Source of the DNA: Marinoscillum luteum
GTDB taxonomy: Bacteria; Bacteroidota; Bacteroidia; Cytophagales; Cyclobacteriaceae
Reading direction: 5' to 3'
Assembly (NCBI RefSeq): GCF_044005705.1
Contig: NZ_JBIPKE010000020.1
Span: 868,001 to 932,000, forward strand
DNA length: 64,000 nt
Made by a program: the position numbers and the translations under genes. The notes under the pieces are model-generated. The model was not told the origin of the DNA, did no database searches, and worked only from the letters and a program-made list of their open reading frames with translations. This document shows, in pieces, positions 43,801 through 52,253 of this stretch (position 1 is its first letter; each line of letters starts with the position of its first letter).

Positions 43801-46294
43801 AAGTACCGTCTATGTAGGTTTTCTCTACCTCTCCATTGTGCAAGGTGTACTTATAAAGACCTGTTCCATCACTTTGCTCGTGAAAAAAGAAGTTCGGGCT
43901 ACCATACACGTAGCTCGATTCACCCTGTGTATCAGACAGCTCAGAAGTGTAAAACGTATTGTTCCAAATACCCGTATTGCTACGTTTATGCAAGTAGGGC
44001 CAGTAATAAGAGTAGTTCCCCCAAAATGAACCAACCGTCAAGCCATCATTTGGGTAAGACGGGTGTTCTGGAAGCTGGGTTCTCGTTTTCCACGAATTGG
44101 TATTGGGGTTAAACTCCATTCTGAATCCGTCATACCCACCACTGTTGTCAGACCAAACGAAGAAGTCATCATTTAAAGAACTCCTCCATACGTCGTTATG
44201 AGTAGCCTCACTATAAGTAATCCAACTTTGGCCGTTAAATCTCCCCAAATCAATTTTACTTTGATAATAATCACTGGCCTGGACGATGGAATTATTGACT
44301 GATTGCATCCGCATCAAATTACTAAACCCTGTGCCAAGCTGGGTCATAGTCTGATTGAAGTATTGATCCCATTGATAAATTACGGCTTTCCCATTTGAAT
44401 ATTTAAGTGCTACAAAATTGTTTGATGCAATCCCCATTTGTGCATTCCATGAATCATTACCGTCGTAAGTCTGCTTATTGGCAAAGGTTTTATCCCTCTT
44501 CAGGTAATGAATGTCCCGGTAATTATAATCTCCTATTTCGTAAGTTGTGAATATATAATTTGACTGTCCAATATGATATGGATCACGGGTTCCACTATAA
44601 TTATTAATTACGGCACTGCGCCAGGAGTTCATATTATTATTCTTGATGTAAACAGTCAATTTGGAACTGGTGCTACTTCCTTCTGCTCTTTGGCCAACTC
44701 CTACAAAATTATCTCCTGACACAAAGGAGGGTTTCGAACTGCCAATATTGACCTGTGGACTATAGAGGCTCCACCCACCAGTCTGGTCATTTTTACTCAC
44801 GAGGAAAAGCTCACAATATCCTCCTGTCCCCGGAGTAGCTATCCCGAAAAAATCCTTTTGTGTTTGTACGAAAAACTCCTGATATCTGTCTCCTCCCAGT
44901 GCATCCCGGTCAACCCCCTGGATGGTGGTAATGAAATTCTCCTTCCATTTGCCATCCCACTCATACACATACACCTTGACAGGCCTATCAGAGTTATCAT
45001 GATTTACCCCGTTCAATTCTCTCCAGCAGACCACCACATAACCGGGTCCTTGCCAGATTTGGGGCTCGGAGTAGCCCGCGGGGGCATAAATTGGCAAATC
45101 CAAATCTCCCACAGATTTGGTCTGATAAGTATATGAGATGGATGCCCCAGATGCAGTCAAAACCGTTTGTAATGCTCCTATGTAGGTTCCCGATGTGTAG
45201 TACTCAAAAGACGCTTGGGTGGTATAGCTACCAAATCGATCTGATGAGCGAATTTCAGATAACAACCTTTTTTTATACCGATCGTCAGAACTGAGCTCAG
45301 TCAATGGATGATAGTTCAAGGTAACTGTCTGGATTAAGTCACCATTCAGGTTTAACCTGACATCAACTAAATATTTCTTTTCATAGATTTCCTGATATGC
45401 ATCCGGCTCAGTTGGATTCTCCCTGTGTGGCTCATAATACTCATAAGAATTCTTGGAAGAATAAGTAAGTGATACATCATATCCCAACCCATTTTCTATA
45501 GTTGATAAGTAGCAGGCTTCAGTATGTAGTAGGCCAGATGAACCACCAACCTTGCTCTCAACTTTATCATAGCCATATATCACATAATCTGTTTCTAATC
45601 TATTAATTATCTTAGACAGATTCCATGCCCTTGGCATCTGACTCTGTCCACTGGTCACATTGCTATTCCCAATCCAATTGCCCCATTTGACCACCCAAGG
45701 AATAGAGGACGGAAAAGTATATTGGTCTCCATATATATAAACCGTCCCATCTTCCTTTGTGATCTCCCATCTTTCTCTGGAAGTAATGTATCGGATCTTC
45801 CAATTGGTATAATTCTTTGATTTAAAAACCTCCGCTGTATAGGTAGTGTTTCTATCTTTTGAGTAATAGGACTCGGTACCTGTATAAATTAATTCTGTAA
45901 GCGACCCATCCTTCAAATAATACTGATCATCCTCCACATTTCCGGTGTTTTTATGATCCACGACGATCTCGGGGTAGCTGAGGGTCCAGCCGAGCCCTAA
46001 CACTCCAGTCGCAGACTCCTCATTGATGGTTTGTGCCTGATGCTGAACATTAGAATTATAGCTGATCGCAACATTAATTCCCAAACCCTGCTTTCCTGGA
46101 GCACTTATTAAACTTACGGGTAGATTAACTTCTCCACTGAATAAATTAACGCTGTTTTGGAGAGACCCTGCGTCTACTCCACCCACGGAAAAGGTATTGG
46201 TATCAACGATTTTACCAGCAGAGGATTGTTCCTGAGAAAATGACAGGTGAGTACATAGCAGTGCCGTGAGGAACATTAAACTCTTTGCATTCAT
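37808..46294 (-). CDS. Giant fused SpvB/YD-repeat (Rhs, Tc-toxin-like) protein with HExxGH C-terminal domain
   Basis: A 2828-residue secreted protein (ATG 46294; a TTG two codons earlier is less likely). Order: signal peptide (1-20); SpvB-like N-terminus (about 25-390, starting FSVGGVDAGSLQNSVNLFSG); a beta-rich propeller-like region (about 400-870); YD repeats; two LamG-like jelly rolls (about 1175-1335 and 1415-1600); more YD repeats; a single LKPGFWAKTGSSF module (about 2107-2125); and an Rhs core ending near 2517 (GVDPDGEF). The variable tip is a Gly-rich segment followed by a domain with HEVYGH at 2754-2759 and conserved-looking His/Trp around NHHMAYF. Architecture equals TcB plus TcC in one chain. 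HExxGH suggests a zinc metallopeptidase (inference). The next gene overlaps by 4 bases. Confidence 0.9.
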   Translation of the reverse strand: MNAKSLMFLTALLCTHLSFSQEQSSAGKIVDTNTFSVGGVDAGSLQNSVNLFSGEVNLPVSLISAPGKQGLGINVAISYNSNVQHQAQTINEESATGVLGLGWTLSYPEIVVDHKNTGNVEDDQYYLKDGSLTELIYTGTESYYSKDRNTTYTAEVFKSKNYTNWKIRYITSRERWEITKEDGTVYIYGDQYTFPSSIPWVVKWGNWIGNSNVTSGQSQMPRAWNLSKIINRLETDYVIYGYDKVESKVGGSSGLLHTEACYLSTIENGLGYDVSLTYSSKNSYEYYEPHRENPTEPDAYQEIYEKKYLVDVRLNLNGDLIQTVTLNYHPLTELSSDDRYKKRLLSEIRSSDRFGSYTTQASFEYYTSGTYIGALQTVLTASGASISYTYQTKSVGDLDLPIYAPAGYSEPQIWQGPGYVVVCWRELNGVNHDNSDRPVKVYVYEWDGKWKENFITTIQGVDRDALGGDRYQEFFVQTQKDFFGIATPGTGGYCELFLVSKNDQTGGWSLYSPQVNIGSSKPSFVSGDNFVGVGQRAEGSSTSSKLTVYIKNNNMNSWRSAVINNYSGTRDPYHIGQSNYIFTTYEIGDYNYRDIHYLKRDKTFANKQTYDGNDSWNAQMGIASNNFVALKYSNGKAVIYQWDQYFNQTMTQLGTGFSNLMRMQSVNNSIVQASDYYQSKIDLGRFNGQSWITYSEATHNDVWRSSLNDDFFVWSDNSGGYDGFRMEFNPNTNSWKTRTQLPEHPSYPNDGLTVGSFWGNYSYYWPYLHKRSNTGIWNNTFYTSELSDTQGESSYVYGSPNFFFHEQSDGTGLYKYTLHNGEVEKTYIDGTYHSGFFANEAGGLGVFVTYGSSDEWSATSLKLHKVIRHSVGGALSFYPVKYISVNDGFSTISTAYNFTTSTATITPDGRSPQFNEATTLLGTTSTTTSPNGKVISYFYNGEVLADEHLTNVNSKSPFVRGMSYKTIALDAGNAEVSKTESYFTRKSLSITNALGQMIQTAELILPTQTKSTVEGITSIVTYDYNVLNQPEATTSVNYDADGNSDVYKQTQKYYWQVYSTTGLSDNLLSPVIQQTSLVNGVIQGSSVTTWSGDLPFRSYSQVASGSAFNDWTNSGTIPSNWQLVGEMVYDSDGRVIETKDALGVWSSTLYRNDLPVLKAYNAREDEIWSADFDDGTFGGTSTWYTPVSGGNWSTLSGSAVFDQSTITGMMYTDLSGQFDGDYIFEFDLTFEHNATNGSVEINWDKTSSADGYVLTIDFDGKVTLFDGASELATNVTDFNLSKWQPCRLVKSAGEIHVYIGNEKVLRSAVSERSGSRVEVWANQIACAFDNFRAYPEDAYVSSFSYDPKTRSVIATKKESGSTNYYAQDENYATYAHIDHNLNPGGSSANYLPGKYGLSVSSSNPIIGLQSASSGTEGFYEGFDFNLGRWSASGGDWTFEEGGLTHFNNAGASGKFILDLPEDITGKRVAVEFLVKMPSYYTGGSGKLSFGFGAGSSTWDGNEGTSGNAVFNEFMYDGSGFDFLLYTTPRDVNMKMGKTYKVLTILDFETQKVDCYVDGKYIITESFRSGASNVGKFVFFNRGDYGYSTPWTVDNLLIYSDPSLSATFVDASGKVRQSQSELPDTKVMVSGVFYDNLSRPYVQTRSLVLAGRLGYKSSFASWNSSTKQLSGDIAAEYGALAYSASVYETSPLGRVLESKIPGNDFVLGGVRTTRMAYGTNGDAGLNFDNEIGFDVDLPDNFYRASKVVNADGLESFQISDLSGNTVLTKAGSVKGIKYEAQNFQLSSSQSTHSFTAVRDQTIDYGYYGTSFKVGTSGPGSSNIVNNTVGYGSFTFQATQGVTYYVTYAGSYGGSITYDTKDPNADIYLYSRSTYDDVSNISYYYPPNYFDQGLSESERNSFVATSTHNFIGQVTESKDAESGITKYKYDAYGRLRFLEDAKGRAQGYFLYRKYDALGKMIEEGYINSGFTSANPDNQAWPPTPATWRKKYTYGNHENTTYDRDMLIQVEVNNDDDNAAEVTESYDALDGEGYQNAVRTKIHGEGVAMPIIAYSRNNSGQIVQVEYTKPVDQLIGEIVTGTREVQAKEVVLSGTRVESGGDLSVMASNSIVLKPGFWAKTGSSFIASAGVAAIDEAAIVYDYDLSGRLISIGSESNPNEYAVYVYGNNGALSQEILNNETLPINYSYYSDNGWLASIDVPSKFTESIEYTTNAYGSPSGYYSGNISKVTHTYPSGLGIENYSVRYKYDKLGRLLAADNSRYHENDIGVGGDMFYDRNGNILTKRVQSTNWNYSYIAGTNKVSTLTGSGTLGTYTYDNVGNITSNVTDGLSNITYDKGLGLTTSIDLSGEMTSFQYGANNQRLLKKDQEGANTFKTYYVHGDADYPLVEINDDGATQDVSKYIYGPGGVIAIAKEGNWSFVIKDHLGSTRAVVDASNAYTAGYNYRPFGRPFKKVGTEEVAYQFTGQEYDQETGLHNYRARLYDDELGRFYAVDPAGQFASPYVGIGNDPVNGVDPDGEFVTWSIGNGGFSVGFNLTPIGIPLGAGLNVGWQDGFSAGPYGEVGYRVGGNGLGAGAAVQQGLNYNFSNGNLSTSTTGLAYGSVGPFTAGGSVSYNYDITNNQWSNSWGVNAGIGFSNSDGSGGMGIGIGYGSGGFSYGLSGNYNSVGARNRIIGYNLERKGNTLYQNSPELIESFLSDGFTAPNGEYISRDELVITYNRDKKGNGRYLGFEDGKHHVNFDIQSYETTIHNVKALAVHEVYGHGMKGYHNVLKNHHMAYFASIDSKYWAGTTPGFKTHTVNRMYEYFNTQTGGTRMPMPYHNIFWKYQTLFK

Positions 46295-46469
46295 GATCAA
46301 TTAGGTTAGGTGATAATTGATTTCAATTCACTAAAATCAATTTTTTTATTAAATGGTGCAAGTAAAATTTCAACAGAACGGGCCACATTGTCTGAAAGCT
46401 TCAGAATATACCACAACTGCAAATCATTGATGGCATGGCAAATGACAGTTCGTGCTAAAAAATCAGGAG

Positions 46470-47333
46470 TTATTTCACCTTCAGCTCCTTTAAAACCTCT
46501 GACATCTGACTTTTGAGTTCTTTGATCTCGTGATCTTTTTCGATCAGATGCAATGTCAACTCCTCGATCTTCTCGAGCAGTTTGGCGTTCATTTCACCTA
46601 GCGCGATTCCGTTTTCGGCCACTTCTTTGGCTGAAGGCATGTCAGGCAGTCGGTTGTTTTCTCTGATAAAGACTTCTGTTTCCTCCAGAGATTTGAGGGA
46701 GTAGTCAGCGGAAAAAACATAATCCGGCCAGGGGGCGGCTTCTACTTTTACTTCTTTGGAGCGAATGGTGCCATTCACCTCTAGTTCCTCTGATGGTATG
46801 GAAGTACCAATCCCCACCTTGTTCCCAAAATAGACCGGCCATTGCACACTCGATATACCAAGAACACGACCCGATATATTTGTGACTCCCGTAGGTGCGA
46901 CAGGCTCGTACTCTGGCGGGTCGGCAATGGTCATATTAATACCATCCACCTCTACTACTACCGTGGGAGTGCCTGTGATCCCAACGAAATGAAAGTCCAG
47001 AGCACTCAACCCTCCGCCAGTAGTCCCCGAGCGTATGGCAGCCACATGGTTTCCATTATAAAACAGGTTTTCTACGATTTCTATGGATCCATATTGACTA
47101 TACCCCATGAAGGTGGCATGGAGCTTAATAAGGGTGAGTTTATTATTACCCAAGCCACCGTAAATGCTGATCTCTCCACCAGCTCGCGGATGCCCTCCCA
47201 GAATGAGGCGGTACCAGCCATCTCCATGATTGAGCGCAACATTTGCAGATTGAGCTTTGAGTTCTCCCCATCCAAGTATAAGCATGAAGACAGGTAAAAA
47301 GGCGGTTTTTATCAATAAGGAGAGGCGTTTCAT
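46470..47333 (-). CDS. Secreted protein with tail-fibre-like C-terminal module
   Basis: A 287-residue exported protein: signal peptide (1-27, ending LKAQ), a beta domain (about 30-170), then the shared module (about 175-287) with YVFSADYSLKSLEETEVFI, RLPDMPS, GEMNAKLLEKIEELTLHLIE and a coiled coil. It is the closest upstream neighbour of the giant YD gene, on the same strand, with 175 bases between. Relatives lie at 32285 and 63726. The module and position suggest a surface or stalk component, but no activity is predicted. Confidence 0.78.
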   Translation of the reverse strand: MKRLSLLIKTAFLPVFMLILGWGELKAQSANVALNHGDGWYRLILGGHPRAGGEISIYGGLGNNKLTLIKLHATFMGYSQYGSIEIVENLFYNGNHVAAIRSGTTGGGLSALDFHFVGITGTPTVVVEVDGINMTIADPPEYEPVAPTGVTNISGRVLGISSVQWPVYFGNKVGIGTSIPSEELEVNGTIRSKEVKVEAAPWPDYVFSADYSLKSLEETEVFIRENNRLPDMPSAKEVAENGIALGEMNAKLLEKIEELTLHLIEKDHEIKELKSQMSEVLKELKVK

Positions 47334-47756
47334 TGGTCAACAGGGTTGGAAATAAAAAAATGGTTGGTTTTTGCGGAACCAAAATAAGAAATAATCCCGG
47401 ATGTGCAATATTAAAATCTCGGGGATGTGAAAATCAATATAATAGGCAGTGGTTTGGAGTGGTCAATGCCCTTAAAGTGACTCCCTCAGCGGGCTTCAGT
47501 CCTGGCTGCTGATGTTCCCCTCCACTGGCTTCTGTTTGGAAATGAGGCTTACTTTATCCTTCTTATTTAGTCAGTTACTTACTGACCACTTATGTTAGAC
47601 TTAAGCTACGCTGCGCTAAACTTAAGCCAGGGCGGGGGATTTCTTTCAACAGCAACTGGCACAATAAAAAAGCCCCTGACTTCTCAGAGGCTACTTTTTC
47701 AATTTCCTACCAAAGAAAAGGCACAAGTGAGACGCATTGCGCCAGTTTTCTTTATC
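47334..47756. other. Intergenic region with short inverted repeats
   Basis: About 420 bases without a credible gene. It contains a perfect hairpin GTCAGT-TACTT-ACTGAC (47570-47586), a near-direct repeat TTAGACTTAAGC / CTAAACTTAAGC around 47598-47627, and a bidirectional hairpin flanked by A and T runs at 47666-47697 that resembles a terminator. Small palindromes beside a RAYT remnant may be leftovers of REP-type elements. Confidence 0.4.
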
Positions 47757-47930
47757 TCATGCTTGGGCAGATGGAAGGAAATGTCCTGAGATGGTCAAGA
47801 CTCTCGACGATAATCGAACTATAGAGGTCTCTAACAAAAACCAGCTCCACTGCGGATCCAACCAATAGACCGTGGCAAAGCTCACGAAATATAGTCCTTC
47901 AGGATTGTGAAACTTGTACTTTCTACTCAT
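47757..47930 (-). pseudogene. Frameshifted and truncated RAYT (REP-associated Y1 transposase) remnant
   Basis: From ATG 47930 the frame reads MSRKYKFHNPEGLYFVSFAT then VYWLD, the characteristic start of Bacteroidota REP-associated tyrosine transposases. After WLD about 14 bases intervene and homology resumes in another frame as VFVRDLYSSIIVESL, then is lost. The HUH and catalytic Tyr regions are missing. It is therefore dead. It marks a recombination or insertion point within the YD island. Confidence 0.75.
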
Positions 47931-48018
47931 AACAGAAAAATACTCAAGAAATAGAAAATCACATGAATAGACCAAGAACCAGATATTGCTCAAGGCACAC
48001 GCGACACGCGTGCGCTAG

Positions 48019-48282
48019 CGGAGGGAAAACAACAAGGTAGAACCGACTCTTAAAACCTTGCTCAAAATTGCGGATGCTTTGGAAGTGACTCTGGATGATT
48101 TGGTGAAAGGTAAGGATGACCCCTTGAAGGAAGTAGAGGTAAAGGATAAGTCTCTAATGAGCAAAATTCAGATGATAGATCAACTGCCTACCGAAGAAAA
48201 AGAGACTGTCCTGAAGGTCATTGATATGGCACTCACCAAAATGAAGATGAAGGATTTCTTCCAGCAACAACTAGCGCATTAA
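48019..48282 (+). pseudogene. C-terminal remnant of an XRE-family regulator
   Basis: The frame opens after a stop at 48016-48018 and reads NKVEPTLKTLLKIADALEVT, then LDDLVKG, the end of a Cro/C1-type helix-turn-helix, followed by a helical tail to 48282. The recognition helices that should precede it are absent. The only start is a TTG at 48058, inside the domain. It lies 90 bases from the RAYT remnant, pointing to a deletion that removed its 5' end. A short expressed peptide cannot be excluded. Confidence 0.6.
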
Positions 48283-48310
48283 AAAAGCCCAACCAAATGG
48301 CCGGGCTTTT
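48283..48310. terminator. Bidirectional terminator
   Basis: AAAAGCCC and GGGCTTTT pair around a 12-base loop, with A and T runs on the outer sides. It lies between the XRE remnant (plus) and the lipoprotein ending at 48315 (minus) and could stop transcripts from both. Confidence 0.75.
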
Positions 48311-48314
48311 CAAC

Positions 48315-48812
48315 TTATTTCGTTTCTTTCTTCTTTATCAGGATTAATTCTCCTAGCGACTTACTGCTTGGGGTTTCTAACCTAGGCCGTCCCTTAAAAA
48401 CTTTGTAGAAAACACTGTCAGTATCCATCATATCAAAATCGCTGATCCATATACGATCTTCTCCAACTTGACCCATTGCCTCGCTTCCCTTCCTTTCAAT
48501 AAACCATTCGTTATTTAAATCCTTTATCGATCCTTTATCCACTTTAAAGCACAGTTGATACCCTTCTTGAATATTCGTATCATCGTAACTGAACTTGGTG
48601 AACCTCCATTTTTTTTCTACCCAAGCTTCTGTCACATTGATTTCTGGTAGGTCAGACCCTATTGGCCGATATCGAACTTCATATTCAGCAGTAAACACTT
48701 CTCTACTTTTAGAGTCAGATATGCTTTGACTAACTCCCGGTCTTCCATCAAGCTTGATATTGCAGCCAGAGAAAGCCATACCCAAAAAAGCCAATACGAT
48801 TATAAGTTTCAT
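48315..48812 (-). CDS. Lipoprotein directly after a YD toxin-like gene, candidate immunity protein
   Basis: A 165-residue lipoprotein with signal MKLIIVLAFLGMAFSGC (Cys17). The mature part is beta-rich, with several Trp/Arg/Lys clusters (WVEKKWRFTKFSYDD), and I do not recognise the family. The ATG follows the TAG stop of the YD C-component with no gap. A periplasm-facing lipoprotein next to a YD protein with a peptidase/amidase-like tip fits an immunity role, as periplasmic immunity proteins protect against cell-wall or periplasmic effectors in other systems. This is inference. Confidence 0.7.
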   Translation of the reverse strand: MKLIIVLAFLGMAFSGCNIKLDGRPGVSQSISDSKSREVFTAEYEVRYRPIGSDLPEINVTEAWVEKKWRFTKFSYDDTNIQEGYQLCFKVDKGSIKDLNNEWFIERKGSEAMGQVGEDRIWISDFDMMDTDSVFYKVFKGRPRLETPSSKSLGELILIKKKETK

Positions 48813-51800
48813 CTAATTCACTCTTAAACGGTCAGACACATCCGTTCCTTTATTATTTTTCTTGATTTTTTGGTATCTAACATTGGGGATTGGAGATAAA
48901 GTTTTGGTTGTTTTGGTTGTTGGGATTCCTCCTGGGCTAATGTATGAAGAAGAGCCAGTCGAGTAACCCGGATCAAACCCAGCGTTAGATAAAGCATCTG
49001 AGCAAACATCTACACAATTATTTGATAGAACATTGTAGTCTTTATCTAATTGACTATTCGCTCCGTCCACAGCTTTATTATCTGTCTCGCTATCAGATGG
49101 CAACATATAACCTTGAGTGTAATAAGGATTCCCATCCTCATCTTTATTTAAATCACTATTTGCAAATTCTTGCAACGACCCGACATAAACTCCTTTCTGA
49201 TCATTGTCTCCTTCTCCCGATGAACTAGTAACTCCACCTTCTACTGAACTTTCTGAAGATGCAGTACCATTTTTAGAATAAAGGGTATAACCATCGTTAT
49301 CATTTCCCACCAAGATAGCAGCATGTCCGGCACCAGCAACTGACTCAGGAGCAGTTATGACAATTACCGTGTCACCTAAAGGATCAATGTATTTCAAAGG
49401 GTTGTTACCCATCCCAACATAGGGACTCTCAAAAGGATTTGCCTTTGGATCAATTTGTCCCCATCTACCTAACCAAGGATCATAGGTTCTAAACTCAGTC
49501 AGATAGGTTTCAGTCTCATCTTGCAATTCCATTCCCTGGTACAAGTAGTTGTTTTTAGGGGCCTGTGCCCAGGAGTTAAAAGTCCCCCCAAAAGGATAGT
49601 AATCATCCCGTTGGATCACATTTCCACCTGCATCTACGGTCACCCGCACGTTGCCCAGGTGGTCAGTGAGGTTGTACTCATACAGAAAGCTGGCGCCACT
49701 CTTGCGCGCCCGGCCCTCACTGTGCTGGATGAAATCAAGTAGCCCATCACGGTACTGTATCCCCCCGAGATAGTCTATATCCGCTCCCGAAGTAGTCTCT
49801 TTTTTCAGCTTTACTCCTGAAGCATCATAGGTATATTGTACCTCCTGCACACCATTCCCATCAGTATAGCTCACGCGCTCAGGGAGATTCAGGTAGTTGT
49901 AAGTAATACTACCAATCGCCTTGTTGGCATCACTGATCATGTTGCCGTTTTGGTCGTAAAGATATTCATTAGCCATGTTGCCTTCACTCCCAGCCTCATC
50001 AAATAGTGTGTTATTCCCACTGTCCCCTACACTGGTCAGTTGATTACCTAGGTAATTGTAGGTTAGATTATCCACTATCATACCCTGATACTTTCTGGTA
50101 AGATCCTCAATGTTACCATTCATATCATACCGAATACCTCCATCATCACCAGATAAGGTATACTGGTCAGCATAATCAGGATGAGATGAATCATGGTCTG
50201 CCCTCTTTAACCGGTTAAGACCATCATAGGTGAAATCATAATACTGAAGGTCATCAAGAGTGGTAGTCTCTTGATCTACGCTTTTCCAAAGCATTCTCCC
50301 AATGTTCCCATTGTATTGCTGATGGCCTGATGAGCTAACCTCATACATTAACTGTAACCCAAATTTATCGTTACCATCATCATTATCAAAAGTGCCGCCA
50401 TTAATGGTTGTCAGCCAACCACGAATATTGTACCGATAATCTACGCTCTGCACAGCATTGCCAATATTTTTCTCCACCAGCTCCCCGATCTCATTGTAGC
50501 TATTGCTTTGCATGGTCACAGCTCCTTGTTGGTCTATCTTATGCGTAGCAGTGATCAACCGGTCCATATGATCGTAAGCATAAGTCTCTTCAGTATCCAC
50601 GCTCTCCTCCCCATCATGGTTGCGGATGCTCTTCTTCACGGTGCCCGTAAAGGAGTAGGCATTACTCACCCTGTCTGTCCCCCCATGGATGTTGGTACTC
50701 ATACTCTGGATCATCCGATACCTGTCATCATAGTAGGAGGTCGTATAAAGGTAGTCGTCTGTACCCAGTACTTTGACCTTACTCCCTGTCACTTGTCCGC
50801 TCACAGCACTCATTGCCGTGTTTTCAAAATCAGCCCCTTTGTCTATGTAGTTGTGCGTATGGTTTCCAAAATAACCCTGTCCCTTGAACCGATAGTCATC
50901 ATAATAAGTCACCGATAGTACCTGATCAAACGTGATGCTACTTCTGCTTTCATTGGGATAGGTAGTGCTTGTGCTGTAGCCGTGACCTGTCGTAGTGATG
51001 GTCTCACCTCCGCTCATGGCCTGGGCATCCGCCCTTATATCCACAAGGTCATCTGTGATGGTACAGATACCTGTCATAATTGGCCTGTTCAGCACATCAT
51101 ATTTGGTAAAGGTGTATTGATTATATGCTGTGGTTGAGATGGAAAAAGCGTTGGTACTACTTCCGCCGGCATGAAATCCCGGAGTGAGGGTAACGGTGCC
51201 TCCATTGAGTTGGTACGATTGCCCTGAGTACTTATCCAAAGAAATATTGCTACTGACCGGCTGCACACGCTGGTTGCCATCCTGGGTCAGTACCAGCCGA
51301 TCTCTGGCATCATATACCATATAAACCGGCTCAGCTCCCGGTACCTGTTTTTCGATCATGCGCCTTCTGCCATCATACTGGTAACGAAACATCCATTTCT
51401 TACGAAAAGCGGCATCATTGAGCAGACTGTAGGTTGTTCCCATCTGCACCGTTCCCTCCGGTTGAAGCACAAAAGTGAGTTGGCCATACACATCGTACAG
51501 ATAATAAGTAGTCGCATAGGTGTTACCAGATACCTGGCTTTTCTTGGCCACCGTCTGCCCCAGCTTATCTCTGAACTCAAGGCTAATGTTTCCGTTTTCA
51601 TCAGTCGTCTCTGTCACCCACAGGTCCCCGGCACTATAGGCGCTCTCATGGGTGATCGTTTGATTGCTATTATTTGCAACACTAAAACGCTGTAGAATAT
51701 GTTTAGAGTCCATAATCGGGACATTTGATGAATAGTCCATAGCGACAAATTTGTCTGGGCTTCTCCAGCCGCCACCCGCGCCGTATTGCTTTGACGGTCT

Positions 51801-52241
51801 GTTAAGCGGTGATGCTTCAAACTTCGTTTCACTATAATAGTACGTGGATTCATCGGCCACCTTATTGGTAGTGGAGGAGTAAAAAGAAGCAATCTCCGTA
51901 CTCCAGCTACTATGATAGTTCCCTGGGGTGGCGTGCGCATTTTCATACATCAGGTAGCCTTTATCCTGTCTTCCGTAGGTGTCATAGGCTATTGGGGTCA
52001 CCAAATCTTTGCTATTGGGGGATCCTTTTCGTATGACCTGCTGCATGGGTCGGCCCAAACCATCATAGTATTGGGTAGAGCGCATAACCTTTGTCTGATC
52101 AGTGACCCCAGTGATACTTCCGGTATAACCACTAATCCGGGCCCTGTGGGTGGTCACAAAATTCTCATCTGAGGTCTGTGAGTAACTAAAGTGGGATAGT
52201 ACGATACCCGTGAGCGTTAGTAGTATGGTTCTTAGGTTCAT
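48813..52241 (-). CDS. YD-repeat (Rhs) protein, DUF6443 type, with His/Cys C-terminal domain
   Basis: A 1142-residue secreted protein: signal peptide (1-21), a DUF6443-like N-terminal domain (about 25-170), YD repeats with an LTPGFHAGGSS module near 355, and an Rhs core whose last DP-x-G motif ends near residue 957 (YIDPLGD). The 185-residue tip has GAGHAAILVG (His973) and NNCVDVCSDAL (Cys1076, Cys1080). This His-then-Cys order is seen in circularly permuted NlpC/P60-like hydrolases; assignment is tentative. Tip DNA is 30-33% GC in two hand-counted lines, core 47%. It starts 12 bases after the B-type gene and is followed with no gap by a lipoprotein. Confidence 0.9.
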   Translation of the reverse strand: MNLRTILLTLTGIVLSHFSYSQTSDENFVTTHRARISGYTGSITGVTDQTKVMRSTQYYDGLGRPMQQVIRKGSPNSKDLVTPIAYDTYGRQDKGYLMYENAHATPGNYHSSWSTEIASFYSSTTNKVADESTYYYSETKFEASPLNRPSKQYGAGGGWRSPDKFVAMDYSSNVPIMDSKHILQRFSVANNSNQTITHESAYSAGDLWVTETTDENGNISLEFRDKLGQTVAKKSQVSGNTYATTYYLYDVYGQLTFVLQPEGTVQMGTTYSLLNDAAFRKKWMFRYQYDGRRRMIEKQVPGAEPVYMVYDARDRLVLTQDGNQRVQPVSSNISLDKYSGQSYQLNGGTVTLTPGFHAGGSSTNAFSISTTAYNQYTFTKYDVLNRPIMTGICTITDDLVDIRADAQAMSGGETITTTGHGYSTSTTYPNESRSSITFDQVLSVTYYDDYRFKGQGYFGNHTHNYIDKGADFENTAMSAVSGQVTGSKVKVLGTDDYLYTTSYYDDRYRMIQSMSTNIHGGTDRVSNAYSFTGTVKKSIRNHDGEESVDTEETYAYDHMDRLITATHKIDQQGAVTMQSNSYNEIGELVEKNIGNAVQSVDYRYNIRGWLTTINGGTFDNDDGNDKFGLQLMYEVSSSGHQQYNGNIGRMLWKSVDQETTTLDDLQYYDFTYDGLNRLKRADHDSSHPDYADQYTLSGDDGGIRYDMNGNIEDLTRKYQGMIVDNLTYNYLGNQLTSVGDSGNNTLFDEAGSEGNMANEYLYDQNGNMISDANKAIGSITYNYLNLPERVSYTDGNGVQEVQYTYDASGVKLKKETTSGADIDYLGGIQYRDGLLDFIQHSEGRARKSGASFLYEYNLTDHLGNVRVTVDAGGNVIQRDDYYPFGGTFNSWAQAPKNNYLYQGMELQDETETYLTEFRTYDPWLGRWGQIDPKANPFESPYVGMGNNPLKYIDPLGDTVIVITAPESVAGAGHAAILVGNDNDGYTLYSKNGTASSESSVEGGVTSSSGEGDNDQKGVYVGSLQEFANSDLNKDEDGNPYYTQGYMLPSDSETDNKAVDGANSQLDKDYNVLSNNCVDVCSDALSNAGFDPGYSTGSSSYISPGGIPTTKTTKTLSPIPNVRYQKIKKNNKGTDVSDRLRVN

Positions 52242-52253
52242 CAGATCAGGCGG

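Noticed and set aside
47592..47789. Plus-strand open frame of 65 codons
   Set aside because: It crosses a terminator-like hairpin and runs into the RAYT remnant; the product has no pattern of a real protein.
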